Made by a program: the position numbers and the translations under genes. Under the pieces are notes generated by a model. The model was not told the DNA's origin. It did not search any database and saw nothing but the letters and a program-made list of their open reading frames with translations. Below, one piece after another: positions 1-11,324 of a DNA stretch of 64,000 nucleotides. Origin of the DNA: Tetragonia tetragonoides (Eukaryota > Streptophyta > Magnoliopsida > Caryophyllales > Aizoaceae); contig CM076146.1 in the NCBI GenBank assembly GCA_038025085.1, positions 15,350,001-15,414,000 on the forward strand, in the 5' to 3' direction. Position 1 is the stretch's first letter. Each line of letters begins with the position of its first letter.

Positions 1-3000
1 CTCCTCGAAGAAGTAGGGAAAGCTCAAATGAGATGATTAGCCCGCTCCTTCGTGGCATTCAACCCAACAATATTTGGTAATATACGGGGATCAACCCAAT
101 TCTTAGCTTTGAGTATATGGACTAGACTTCTCAAAAATATGCGTTCTTTACTGGGGAATAACATTCATTTGGGGTGGATAAATGGATGATTTGTGTAGAT
201 TGTGGGTGTGTATTGGTGGGTAATGGCTCAAAGGAGTCTCTCCGATAGGATCACCCGGGGTGGCCCGAAGCCAAATAAGAGGGGACGGTCAATAATTAGC
301 TTCTATTCGATCATAGGTATTCCACTGGGGAAAATGGTTGTAACTGGCAAAATGTGGATTCCACTAGGGAATGTGATTTTGTATGAAGGTGGTTTGATGA
401 AATGGTAGGTGGAACACCCATGATCGCGTATAAGCAAATTTCTGATTCTAACCTCGAATTTGGCCCCGGGCCGGGTTGTGTATATAAACGAATACACTGG
501 TTTTAAAAAAACGTTTTTTGAACATAATATACATCACACAGGTGAGAGAAGTTCTTTTTTATTTTATTTTCTGAGTTGTATTATTAGGTGGGAGCATATG
601 AATGCAAATGTACAAAATGAAACTAAAGAGGCCTCGGAATAAATGAATTACAAATTGAGTATTTACAATATAAATACAAAAAAATCTAAAAATCCTAAAA
701 AGGAGAAAAAGACTTGATCTTCATGTACATGGCGCCTCCGGGGCTTGATCTTCATCTTCGTCTTCAAAACTTGGACTTATTCACAAAGGATTGGTTCACT
801 TACAAAAGAATTGATTTATTTACAAAGAATTGGTTATTTACAAAAGCGGTTTGAAAGAACCGACAAGGGATTAATCCAAACGCGACTTATTAACTCCAAA
901 TTTATTTTTATAATTAGTGGGACACACTAAAAGAATAAAACGGAGAGTTTCGTATTTTTGTGGGTTCATTTGATAATTAAACAAAAATCGTTTATAAAAC
1001 CGAACAAAATCGTTTTTACAATAATCTGGACAGAACTTCTAAAATTCATATCTCAGTCATAACTCAACCAAATCGAGTTCTTCAAAAGTCTAACTTGGTT
1101 CATTTTACTTCATGTTTCCACTGTTAAAATCTCAAGTCAAGACAGTTGACGATCGGTGGGTATTCACGATTTACGAGCTTCTAAAAGCCTTTGGATAGAC
1201 CATTGATTTTTGTTTTATTTGGAATTATTTACAATTGATAAAGGTCTAATATTTATAGGACTTAGACTAGAGTTAAAGGTGGATATGTGCACCAAATTTC
1301 ATGAGTTTTAGACGATTTTAAGTCATTTAAAGAAATTAAACAAAAGAACTATACACAAGCCCTAATGTTTTAAACTTAACCAATTGTCTTTCATTTTGAC
1401 AGAACCAAACTCGGTTTGATTAATTCATTAAAAATCAAAAACACATCCGAATGGCGTGATTCCAAAGCCTATATTGGTTATTAAGGAGTCTATTATCCAA
1501 ATCAAAGTTTATATTTCATTAATGAGGTGCTAAACACCGCATCCTTTTCAGTTAAGTGAACATTAGCATTTCTGGACATATACTCGGTTGGTTAATTTTA
1601 TAATTAAATCTACTTCGTTAAACTTGAATTCTTATTTACAGATTGAAGTAGACACACTAGGGACTTCCTAAAAACATTTACAAAGAAAACACACTATCCT
1701 AAGTAGTTAAACCGAGCCACTTATTTACAAGGTCGAAATCTGAGAAAATCTTCAAAGGGACAGCACTACTTCGTCTTTTAAAAAATTATTTAAAATTCAT
1801 TTGGTATCCAAAATGGACGAAATAGGTGGCTGTAAAAATCTAGGGAAATCCTCTTCAATTTACTAAAAAAATAGACCAGGCTCAAAACTTAATCGTTTGT
1901 TAGTTATTTACAGATCTATGGACGATGGTTATTTTTAGACACAGAAATTTCACAATTCAATTTTGGACGACTGAACCATTTGATCTGGACGATTTTCATC
2001 TCGGTAGAATGCCCTCTGAACAAGGTTTCCTATGACACTAATTGCATCAAATTCCAACCGTTGGATCTTCCTAGATCTACAAATTAATTCTGCTCTAAAA
2101 ACTGTCAACTATCCGAATTATTACAACTTTGTACAAAAAATAATTCTGAGGCCTCTATATGCAAAATGACCTTTTTTATTCAATTTCAAGTATTAAAAAA
2201 AATGAAAATGGTGATGAGAAAGAGATAAACATTCATTGATCACACAATTTTGGCACAAACAACTCTCTTCCTCACCGCAAAAAATCACTCTCTACAAGCT
2301 GGATCTAAGTCCCCCATGGAGACGGGTTCGCGTGGGTACTTGAACCCTTACCTAGGAATTTTTGGCCACTCAAAAAATAGGGTGGTTCCTGCCCACACCT
2401 ATAAAGAGTCCAACCGGTGACAATGGGATTATTAAGGGAGGATAATAGTGTTTATTAGCAATTTATATACAAAATGAAATGGTTAGTAAAACCACTTAGA
2501 AAATAAATAATTGAAGGAGAGAGATAAAAGATTACCCTTGCGTAGATCTAGAAATCTCAATCTTCAAAATTAAATTAGTTAGTACAAACGCCCTTTAGTT
2601 TGCACTAACTAGATAAAAAAAGAAGTTTTAGAAATAGAAGAAGTTTTTAGAAAACCTTCAAAAGTTGAAGTAAGTTGAAAAGATGATAGGAAAAACTAGA
2701 GAGAGAAGTAGAGATGAGAAAGAGGCAAAGGACCCTTAGGTTAGCTTTTTAGGGGGTATTTATAAGGGGGAAAAGATGAGGGGTGAATTAGGGTTAGGAA
2801 ATGGAGGGTGGGATTTGGTGGGAGGTGGATGGTGAGATAGGGGGTGAGAGAATGTGGATGGAAGAGTGACAAATGTCGCATTTGAGGTGATGGAAAGAAG
2901 ATGGGAGAATCTTGTGAGGTCGAAGTGAGTAGGAAAGAGAAAAGATGAGATAAGGTGTGAGAGAAAATAGAAAAAGGAAAAAACAAAAACAAAATAAAAA

Positions 3001-3479
3001 AATAAATAAATAACATGGCGGAGGGGGAAAAGAATTTTTTTTTTCTTTTTCTTTTTCTTCTCTTTTTCGGTTGTGAGGGGGGAATTTTTTTGATTTTTAT
3101 TTAATTTTTTGGGTGGGGGGTTAATTCATGGAAAAGGGAAGGGTCTTTTGGTATTTCTACTTGATACCATTATTCCCTTTTGTCTTTAGCTATTGGATGG
3201 GAACATGAGAATATTGTGATGTCATGCATGACATCATAATTCTAATCCTTATTTATTTTTGTATTTTCTCTTTTATATTCTTTTTTGGATTTTTGATTTA
3301 TTTTCTCTTTTGGGCTTTGGGCTTTGGGCTTTGCTTTGCTAATGGGTTGGGTCACCTTATGGACCCTAAATGCCCTTTTTAGCCCAAATGACTTATTTAA
3401 TTAGGGTAATTACAGTTAATGCTAATATTAACTGTAATAATTACTTAAAAGAAATACAAGTCAAAATTCGGCGTCTACA
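1..3479 (-). repeat. 3' LTR of the Tat/Ogre element (partial)
   Basis: Window base 1 aligns with base 16940 of the other LTR, so about 783 bp lie outside the window. The LTR ends at 3479 (plus strand CTACA). In element sense it begins TGTAGACGCCG and is preceded by the G-rich stretch GAGGGGCATC, a plausible polypurine tract. It contains a minus-strand TATAAATA at 2757-2764, a 20-bp palindrome at 3217-3236 and a hairpin at 3413-3436 with 9-bp arms around GCTAAT. Short ORFs inside it are not conserved as proteins. Confidence 0.9.
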
Positions 3480-4640
3480 GATGCCCCTCGTTGGCCGAGT
3501 TTCTGAGGAATTGATCAGGTTCCAAAGAAACGAAGGTCAACGATACAAAAGACACCTAATTTTGACTTGCGAAAATGTTAATTATAATAACGATAATAAT
3601 TATCGTTTAGATGGTAATGGCCTAGCCACTAACCACATTCTTCCGTGCACCTCGGCGTGTAACTTCTTTGATCTCGAAGTTTAACCATTGTTCTTCTGGA
3701 TGTTATGGATATTCGGGATGTTCTGGATATTCTGGATTTTCGGGATATTCTGGAAGTTCTGGATTTTCGGGATGTTCTGGAAGTTCTGGATTTTCTGAAC
3801 GTTTTTGACGTTCGGGATCTTCTGGAAGTTTTGGATCTTCAGGGATATCTCTGGGCGTAACTTCTTTTATCTCGAGGTATAACCATAATTCTTCTCGGAT
3901 GCTTCGGGGCGTAACCTCTTTTATCTCGAGGTATAACCATAATTCTTCTCGACTCTTCTGACAATTCTTCCAATAATTCTTCAAATCTTCGCGTGCATGC
4001 ATGCACGATCATCTTCCTTTCCATTTTTCATATCTGCATCTCCTTATTCCTCAACTTCATTCTTCCTAAATGCTTCTCTTATGCAAAATGCTCATGCTTT
4101 TTTAATAAAGTTGCCCCAAGGCAAAACATTTACTTCTTTATTTCGGAAACATCTCTCTTTCGATTTGAAAGTTCAATTCATTATTTTTCTTCAAAAATTA
4201 TTTTTCTCAAATTTCCGGAATTATTTTTTTAAATAAAATCCGGGTTCATTTTTTCTCATAAAATCATTTCTGAAATTTCCGGAATAAAACCCGAGTTCAT
4301 TTTTTTCATAAAAGACATCACTAAGCTATTAGTGAGGTTCATGTTCATCCAAGGATGGTACATTAGTTCACTAATGAACTATGTTAATGGCTCTTTTGAA
4401 TTTTAATCACATAATTCAAATATCTCCCAAGATAGTATGGTTTGAATGCATGGGGAATGTTCATGTTTTATTTTGGTGAAAGGTGTAAGAATGCTTATGT
4501 AAGGGGTTTAATGGCAAAATTGACAAGACCATCACCCCCTCCCTTTATAGCTATGGCCGGCCACCCCATGGAGCACACCACTCCATTTTTCTCTTCATCT
4601 TCTCCCTTCTTTACTTACTTCCATTCTTGCTTCAAGCTCA
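3480..4640. other. 3' untranslated region of the Tat element, no gene seen apart from repeats
   Basis: This stretch lies between the 3' LTR and the antisense extra ORF. It holds a repeat cluster (separate entry) and AT-rich sequence. Around 4230-4310 it contains a short duplicated segment built on AAATTTCCGGAATAAA. I see no coding region or RNA gene. Confidence 0.6.
3640..3965. repeat. Repeat cluster: 60-bp units around a GTTCTGGATTTTCGGGATA minisatellite
   Basis: Three diverged copies of a unit of about 60 bp containing GGCGTAACTTCTTT, ATCTCGAGGTATAACC and ATTCTTCTCGG sit at roughly 3650-3705, 3845-3900 and 3903-3960. Between the first two, 3700-3840 is a minisatellite of 12-15-bp steps alternating TTCTGGAT and TTTTCGGGAT. 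The minus-strand Pro-Glu repeat ORF here (3703-4002) is a by-product of the repeats, not a gene. Confidence 0.75.
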
Positions 4641-4646
4641 TTTTCC

Positions 4647-5864
4647 ATGGCTTTGTCTTCAAACAATGAAGTTGATAATAATTTTAGCATAAACTCATCC
4701 ATTTCACTAAGGAAGTTAAACCCAAGCAAACACATTTTCTTTCTCTCTTCATCAACTCAATTCAACCTTTCATGAGGCTCAAATAAATAGGGACCTCATT
4801 GAAGCCTCTCTTCAATATTGGGATCTTATAGATCGTGTTTATCGCTTCGGTACTCATGAGCCTTGCCCTCTAGTTGAGGAAGTGGAGGGATTCTTCACCC
4901 TCAAAAATGATGGTCCTCTTGTCACACCTCTTGCGAAGTTATGTCATGAGAGGGACCTTAGCCTTGTCTTAGGCCTTCCTTTGTTCACTTCAAGGAATGT
5001 TCTCATGGGAGAATCTCTCCTTCTTGAGAACATATTTTCCATGTTCGAAAAGCCGAGGGGGTACTTCTAAATGGAAGAGGGCGTCTCTTTGAGTATGCAA
5101 AGTTGAACTCCCTTGTGCTACTTTTGTTGGGTACATACCTCTTGAAAGGAGGGAAGAGTTTGTGCCATGCACGGTGTTTGGGACTCATCAAGTCCATTGA
5201 GTTGGGGGGTAGGGTAGCTCCTCTTATTCTCGGTGAGACCTTCTTGGGTCTTGACAACCTCAAACAAGACCCTTCTTCCTTCTTGAGGGGTTGTCCTCTT
5301 CTTCTCCATATGTGGCTATATGAGAAGTTCGCTCTTCTAAACGCTCCCACTCGTTCTTATAAACCAAAGAACGTCCAAGAAAGGGGAAAATCTCTCAAAT
5401 CTAAGAATTTGGAGAAAGAGGGTAATTGGGGTGACGCCTTTCAAGGCGAGATCAAATGGGTACAATAGTTCATTCCTCTTGGCAAGGTGGTTTATTCAAC
5501 CGAGGATTACCGAGGTGTTCCACTCCCGGGGCTAACCCATATCACATTTTATCTCCCGTGGCGTTGCTTACGCCAAATGGGCCTCAAGCAAATGCTCCTC
5601 CAACTTTCTTCAAAATTGTGCTTCACCAAAAAAGTCTATCTTCAAGATTTTCAACGCATGGCCTCACTTTGGGGGTCTCGTCAAATTCTCATGGCTTCCC
5701 CGACTCTTCATGATGTAACCTTGGAAAAAGATTACACATTTTGGTTAATTAACCACTTGGTTAATGAGGAAAAGCTCCAAAGTGGAGAAAATGGGCCATC
5801 GGGCCGCATCGGGCCTGTCGAGGGGCAGTTCGGGCGCGTTTGGAGGGCTGGAGGGCCGAGCTGA
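4647..5864 (+). pseudogene. Antisense extra ORF of the Tat element, plant mobile domain/DUF7745-like, frameshifted
   Basis: Reading on the plus strand, opposite to gag-pol, the segment starts at an ATG (4647, MALSSNNEVDNN). It continues across frameshifts through ASLQYWDLIDRVYRFGTHEP and EGFFTLKNDGPLVTPLAKLC (4810-4945), then LLLLGTYLLKGGKSL, GCPLLLHMWLYEKFALL (5120-5340), and a C-terminal piece with PWRCLRQMGLKQ (5480-5720). The block order (QYWD, LxxLLLG, LLxxWxYE, PxxxLRQxG) resembles the plant mobile domain/DUF7745 family, which I recognise from pattern rather than from a search. Antisense extra ORFs between integrase and the 3' LTR are known in Tat-lineage elements. A stop at about 5068 and at least two frameshifts break it. 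The function of such proteins in the element is unknown. Confidence 0.65.
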
Positions 5865-6180
5865 GCCGAGCCCAGCGCTGCTGGTGGACCCTTCGGGTCA
5901 GGTGGGTGAGGGTGCTGGCGGGCCCGTATGGGATGGGCGCTACTGTCGGATTCGAGTGCTGGGCCGTATAGGGGTGCGGGTGCTGGGCCGCGTGAGAGAG
6001 AGAAAGTGGGCTGGGGTGGGGGTTTCGGTCTTGGACCGAATGTGAGTGAGGGAGTGGGATTTGTGGACTTCGGTGCTGGGTCGAGACAAGTGGGAGAGGG
6101 AGAGTGGGTAGATGTTGGTGAGTGGGCCGAAAATGCTCCCAAGAAGAGGAGAGGCCCAATGTGATTGTGAGGGAAATTGG
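5790..6180. other. GC-rich block of uncertain origin
   Basis: Base composition shifts abruptly to GC-rich sequence with imperfect direct repeats of GTGCTGGGCCG and GGGCCG. Long open frames on both strands (plus 5764-6045 and 5928-6164, minus 5761-6282) are low-complexity Gly/Arg or Pro/His/Ser and match no family I know. The block ends in T-rich sequence. It may be captured DNA or a local expansion next to the antisense ORF. Confidence 0.5.
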
Positions 6181-6638
6181 GAGCTGAAGCCCAATGTGCT
6201 TTTTTTTTGGTTTTTCTCTTTTTTTTTTTTTTTGTAGGCTTAAACTTAAAATGAGGGAAATGGAAAAGTGTAATTCCCTCATCTTATTGTACTTAGCCTT
6301 TGTAATGGTAAAGACTTATTAAAGTCTATTATGAAATGTGAATTTATTTTGTGGTGGTAATTCATCTCTTATTTACTTATGCACAAGATTATGACTCTCA
6401 TCATTAATGCAACATATATGCTCAATGGACACCTTAAACTAGATTTCACCAATTTTAGAGTCCATGTCCAAAATTCACCACTTATTTTTTTATTGGCTTA
6501 AATCAACTATAATTGGGTTTGAAATTCCAAATTATAAGTTGATTCGATTTTTATTTTTCTTTTTCATGTTTTTTTTTTTTTTTTTTTTTTTTTTTTTGGG
6601 CATCTCTGTACTATAGAAAATAAACATAATTTTGACCG
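6181..6638. other. AT-rich spacer, no gene seen
   Basis: Between the GC-rich block and the first hairpin unit lies T-rich DNA with two poly-T tracts (about 6223-6235 and 6568-6598). No coding region or RNA gene is visible. Confidence 0.6.
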
Positions 6639-6693
6639 AATCCTTGCGGATTGCCTACGTATCTCGTAAAGAGAATCAGGTCAGACGTAGTTC
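6639..6693 (-). other. Hairpin unit 1 of the Tat element (3' of integrase)
   Basis: The plus strand reads small hairpin AATCC-TTGC-GGATT, then GCCTACGTA, a short stem TCTC/GAGA, then AATCAGGTC and ACGTAGTTC. The outer CTACGT and ACGTAG blocks are complementary. The same layout recurs at 11.3-11.8 kb and inside the LTRs with different stem sequences. The strand is given as that of the element transcript; the function is unknown. Confidence 0.6.
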
Positions 6694-6792
6694 GGGCCCT
6701 AGCCCAGACATTGGTTCTTTTCTTTCTTCTATTTTTTTGTGCTCTCTACTGAGCTTTTAATACAAATTACATCTTTGACAAAAGTAAAGAAA

Positions 6793-8070
6793 TTAAGCAT
6801 AAAACTTCTTCAATTGGTCCAGATTGGTAATGCTAGGAAGTTCATTCCCGTCCAAATCTGCTAACTTCACTGCTCCTCCAGGCATGATCTCCTTGACGAG
6901 AAATGGACCGGACCAATTCGGTCGGAATTTGCCTCTAGGGTCATGCATGGGTGCTCTATTCTCTTTCAGAACAAGACTTCCTTCTTGAACATCTCGATTC
7001 CTCACCTTCTTATTATAAGACCGAGCAATGCGGCGCTGGTAGTTCTGGATGTTGTTGAGAGCTGCAAGTCTCTTTTCAGCTGTAAATGCCAGTTCTTCAT
7101 ATCGGGCTTTATGCCAAAGCTTTTCAAGAATACCACTCTCGGCAATGACTCTCAAAGACTTAATCTCAGTTTCAATTGGAAGCATTGGTTCCATGCCATA
7201 CACCAGTGAATACGGTGTTGCCCCAGTTGGCGTGCGAATTGATGATCTGAATCCCCAAAGGGCATATGGCTGCTTCTCAGGCCATTCTTTCTATTTCTCA
7301 ATCATCTTCGATAAAATAGATTTGACCGTTTTGTTCGCGGCCTCAACAGCTCCATTAGTTTGAGGTCGGTATGGCGACGACTGGGTTTGCTTCACTTTGT
7401 ACTTCATGAGAGTCTCTTTGAGGTGCCCCTCGAATTGTGGGCCATTATCAGATATCATCTCAAATGGAAAGCCGTACCGGCATATAATGTTCTTGATCAC
7501 AAACTTGGACACTTGCTGTGCCCCTAGCTTGGAGTACGAGGCCGCTTCGACCCACTTCGAGAAATAGTCGATTGCCACCAAAATGTATTGGTGCCCATTG
7601 GATGCTTTCGAATTGATTTGGCCAATAATATCAATGCCCCAGGTTGAGAACGGCCAGGGTGACGTCAAATTATGCAGCTCCGCAGAGGGCATGTGATTCA
7701 GATTTAAGAATATCTTGCATTTCTCGCAAGCTCTGACATACTTGTAGCAATCATGCTCCAATGTAGTCCAATAATATCCAGTTCGCAGAATCTTCTTAGC
7801 AAGTATCTTTCCATTTATATGTGGGCCACAATCACCCCCATGTACTTCTTTCATAATTTTCTGCGCTTCTCCGGAATCAACACAGAGTTGGAGGGTCCCA
7901 TCAAACCCTTTATGGTACAGCTTGTCCATATAAAGTGCAAAATGAGACGCAAGGCGGCAGATAGCCAGTTGGTCTTTCTTTGAGCTCTCTTGAGGATAAG
8001 AGTAATAATTGAGGTACTTCTTGACATCCGTATACCACGGCTCATTCTCTGCATATGTAATTAGATTCAC
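6793..8070 (-). pseudogene. Tat/Ogre integrase, one internal amber codon
   Basis: Integrase joins retrotransposon cDNA to chromosomal DNA. The N-terminal HHCC zinc finger is visible (VHGGDCGPH ... ACEKCK). The DDE core follows with GIDIIGQINSK, ISDNGPQFEG and GAVEAANKTVKS, giving D, D and E. The C-terminal part (7203-6793, YGMEPMLP to DQLKKFYA) is in the same frame but separated by a TAG at 7291-7293. The frame is shared with the upstream archaeal-type RNase H, as expected of a polyprotein. Apart from the amber codon the domain looks nearly intact. Confidence 0.9.
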
Positions 8071-8139
8071 ATGATCACATGATATGGCAGGCTCGTGCCG
8101 TTCTTCCAGAGTGATGGTCTGAGCTCGAATTTCTCCTTC

Positions 8140-8622
8140 CTAAATCAGAGTGGTTGCCAGACTGGCCAATGCATCTGTAAAAGTGTTCTGCTCTCTGGGC
8201 AAGTGTCTGAAAGTGATATCATCAAAGCATGGAATGAACTGCTGTAAGCAATCAGTGTACATCTGTAGTCGTTCATCCAGGACTCTCCATGCCCCTATGG
8301 TCTGGGAAATGATGACATTTGAATCACCATATACCGTGAGGCGTCGTGCCCCTGCCGCCAAGGCTGCCTTTACACCGTAGATGCAAGCTTCATATTCAGT
8401 TGTATTGTTCGTGGTCGGGAAATCCAACTTGACCGAAAATGGTACATGCAATCCCTCTGGACTAATCAAGAGCACTCCGATTCCATTGCCCCTTTTGTTG
8501 CAAGCTCCGTCAAAATACATCTTCCATCTGTCTTCTTGTATAACATGAATTTGTTCATCAGGAAAAGTATTGTCACATTCTTCCTCAGACATGGGCCCAT
8601 CTGTCAGAACATCCGCTAGCAC
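8140..8622 (-). pseudogene. Archaeal-type RNase H of the Tat/Ogre polyprotein
   Basis: The domain contains WKMYFDGACNKRGNGIGVLL with the first catalytic Asp, TTEYEACIYGVKAALAAGA with the Glu, VYGDSNVIISQ with the second Asp, and LPREQNTFTDALASLA with the last Asp. A second RNase H of this type between the ordinary RNase H and integrase is diagnostic of the Tat lineage. It sits in the integrase frame, with a TAG at 8140-8142 between them. It is thought to complement or replace the ordinary RNase H in degrading the RNA template. Confidence 0.9.
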
Positions 8623-9284
8623 TCGCCCTTTTACAGATTTCTGATTCAGACATTGGATGTCGAATTATGACAACAAAGCATGCCAACGAGCAAGCAATCC
8701 TTTCGCTCGTGATTGGTTTATCGAATAGGTACTTGATGGGGTCCAATCTCGGGACGAGATATGTGGTGTGAGCGAGATAGTGCTTCAATTTTCTCGTTGC
8801 GTATACCAGAGATATGCACGTCTTTTTCAGAGGATTGTATCGAGTCTCATACTCAAGAAGCTTCTTACTCAGATAGTAGATAGCCACTTCTTTTCTCGTT
8901 CCCTCTTTATATTGAGCCAGAAATGCCCCCATAGCAGTTTCGGTCACTGTAAGGTACAATATCAAAGGCTTCCCTGATTGTGAGGGTGCCAGAATTGGAG
9001 GCTCCGCCAGATAGCTCTTCATCATTTCAAATGCCTTTTGGCAATCATCATTCCACTGATGGGATGTACCCTTCCTGAGCAGCTTGAAAATTGGTTTACA
9101 TTTCGAGGTCAGCTGAGAAATGAATCTGCTGATGTATTGAATTCTTCCTAGAAAACCTCGGATTTCCTTTTCAATTCTCGGTGGTGGCAACTCAGAAATA
9201 GCTTTCACCTTATCAGAATCAATTTCTATGCCCCTCTGGCTAATAACAAATCCCACGAGTTTACCAGATGTAACTCCGAACACA
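8585..9284 (-). pseudogene. RT connection and gypsy RNase H domain
   Basis: The frame begins just after a TAG at 9290-9292 and reads VFGVTSGKLVGFVISQRGIE (end of RT), then GFLGRIQYISRFI and the RNase H region PLILYLTVTETAMGAFLAQY, YYLSKKLLEYETRY and ATRKLKHYLAHT. A frameshift at about 8690 moves the coding frame to the one that continues into the archaeal-type RNase H (GRVLADVLTDGPMSEEE). In Tat elements this ordinary RNase H is often degenerate, as its weakly conserved motifs suggest here. Confidence 0.85.
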
Positions 9285-9960
9285 CATTTCTACGGGTTGA
9301 GCTTCAGATTGAACTTCCGGATACGATCAAAGAATATCTTCAAAGAGGAAACGTGATCCTCTCGAGCACGGCTCTTAACTATCATATCATCCACATACAC
9401 CTCAACAATATCATGAATTAGATCATGCGAAATCGTCGTTGAGCTCGTTGGTAGGTGGCCCCGGCATTTTTCAAACCAAAAGGCATGACCTTATAACAAT
9501 ACGTGCCCTAGGGGGTGATGAATGATGTCTTGAATTGATCTTCTAAAGCCATAAGGATCTGATTGTATCCTGAAAATCCATCCATGAATGACAACATAGC
9601 ATGTCCCGCTGTATTATCGACCAGCATGTCGATGTGTGGTAATGGGAAGCAGTCCTTCGGTGAAGCGGCATTCAAATCTTGGAAGTCGATACACATTCTT
9701 ACTCGACCATCTTTCCTGGGAACAACAACAATGTTCGCCAGCCAATCTAGGTGCTTTACAGCCCGTAGAAATCCAGCATCAATCTGCTTCCGAACTTCTT
9801 CTTTAACCTTGAGACTAATCTCTGGTTTCATTTGACGGAGCTTCTGCTGCTTTGGCTTGCTATCAGGAAGCAAAGCAAGACGGTGCGCAGCAATACTGCG
9901 GTCAACACCCGGCATGTCGACATAAGACCATGCAAACACATCCACATATTCTCCCAACAT
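9285..9960 (-). pseudogene. Tat/Ogre reverse transcriptase, split by stops and a frameshift
   Basis: The minus-strand reading starts MLGEYVDVFAWSYVDMPGVD and passes through VVPRKDGRVRMCIDFQDLN, LPHIDMLVDNTAGH and FMDGFSGYNQILM. It meets a TAG at 9508-9510, resumes as GTYCYKVMPFGLKNAGATYQ, and after a one-base frameshift near 9445 reads VEVYVDDMIVKS. The YVDD catalytic box lies at 9383-9397. Another TAG lies at 9290-9292. The enzyme copies the element RNA into DNA; this copy cannot be expressed whole. Confidence 0.92.
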
Positions 9961-11045
9961 TTCAGTGAAAGACTCTTGCTCTTCAAGTGACAGAGATGAC
10001 CCAATTTTAACTTCTTTTTTATTTTCTTTTGAGCCAATGTTATTATTATGGACTCTTCAATCGGTGATATGCATGTTTGTGGTGACTCATTGTCATATGA
10101 TGATGCATCATGATCAGAATCAAGCTCTTGTGCACAAATTTGTTCAGAGAGAAGGATAGGATTGGTATTTTCAACATCGGACAGGTCATCCGACGAGGGA
10201 TATACTGTGGTGGAAGTGGTGGACTCATCAGTCTCACATTCATCAGATATGGGGCCCAGCAGGCGATCTGGCTCGGTACTTGGGTCGGTTGATGATTCTG
10301 AAGTGGTGGATGTATTTGGGCTACTGGATATTGGTTCAGGTGGATGGTTTCCCACATAGATCTTCACTTCTTGCTCTCCTTCTTTGCCCTTGTACTCATA
10401 GCTCCATTTCCTCACAATGTGCTTTGATTCGATCAAATCAGTGGGATCGAATATATCGTCATTAAAATCGACCGTCTTGAAAAGTCGGTTCAGCACTCTG
10501 TATCGGATATTCTCAACCCAATCAACTTCCCTTTCCTCATCCTTCAACTTCTGACAATCCTCGGGATCATACACCTCAACATCATTGAAGAAAATCTCAA
10601 GATCTAGGAGTCTTCCATGCTCTCTTGATTTCAACCACGGCTCGGGAAAGCCATAGTAGAGTTCATTCTGTCCTGGCTGCACAAACTGCACATTCAGCGT
10701 CTTGGAGATAGCCTTCGGTGCCCCTTGGCTGACATATGGGTTGTACCCTAACCCAACTCGGTTTCTATTATCCATCGGTAAGATAGGCTCCTTAATGCCT
10801 CGGCCATTCCTTCCAAGTCCGGTTCCTGGTACATGTCCCATTTTCAACATCATTCTTGCCCCTGGTGAATCAGCACTCATGATCCAGATGGTCGGATGGC
10901 TGGTAGCAGGTAGGGAGGCTGATTTGGCAGTGGAGTTCGACATCCGGTTCCTAGGGAACATGGAAAAATGAGGGCTTTTTTTTTTGTTGAGGGTATGAAC
11001 ATATGTGCACAAATGCATGACTATCATGGGAGACATCAAAATCAT
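9828..11045 (-). pseudogene. G-patch-bearing linker ORF between protease/gag region and RT
   Basis: This 405-codon frame carries a G-patch-like motif, MLKMGHVPGTGLGRNGRG followed by VGLGYNPYV, at about residues 63-105. Next comes a conserved-looking stretch (QNELYYGFPEPWLKSREH, DLEIFFNDVEVYDPED), then an acidic, Ser/Thr-rich tail. G-patches bind RNA or DEAH helicases. They occur next to protease in some retroviruses and in plant Tat-type polyproteins, so placement between protease and RT makes sense. At about 9950 the frame shifts into RT (the ORF end after KIKKKLKLG is an out-of-frame tail). The true start may be the Met at about 10946 or further upstream. Confidence 0.75.
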
Positions 11046-11324
11046 ATGATTAAAAGAAAAATCTTTTTTGCTGTTTTTTTTTTTTTTGAAAATCTTTTTG
11101 TTTGAAAAATGGAATTTCCCAAAAAATCCTTAATTTATTTGAAAATAAAATCTTTTTGATATTTTTCCTCCAAGTCAAACAGAGATAAATAAATGACCGA
11201 TTCTCGACATTCTCAAAGGCTTTCCACTCTCTTTTTTTTTTTTTCTTTTTCTTTTTCTTTTTTCTTTTTTTTTTTTTTTTTGCTTTTTTTTTCACTCTTT
11301 TTTTTTTTTGATAAATTGGTTGGA

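Noticed and set aside
202..408. Short ORF MGVYWWVMAQRSL repeated at 17142-17348
   Set aside because: It is duplicated because it is in the Tat LTR and is not kept open in the third copy at 31860; not a gene.
3703..4024. Minus-strand ORFs with Pro-Glu-rich repeats
   Set aside because: They are translations of the minisatellite and 60-bp repeats in the Tat 3' UTR; no conserved domain and two overlapping frames are open for the same reason.
5732..6282. Proline- and histidine-rich minus-strand ORFs
   Set aside because: Low-complexity products of the GC-rich block; the plus strand is also open and neither has a recognisable domain.
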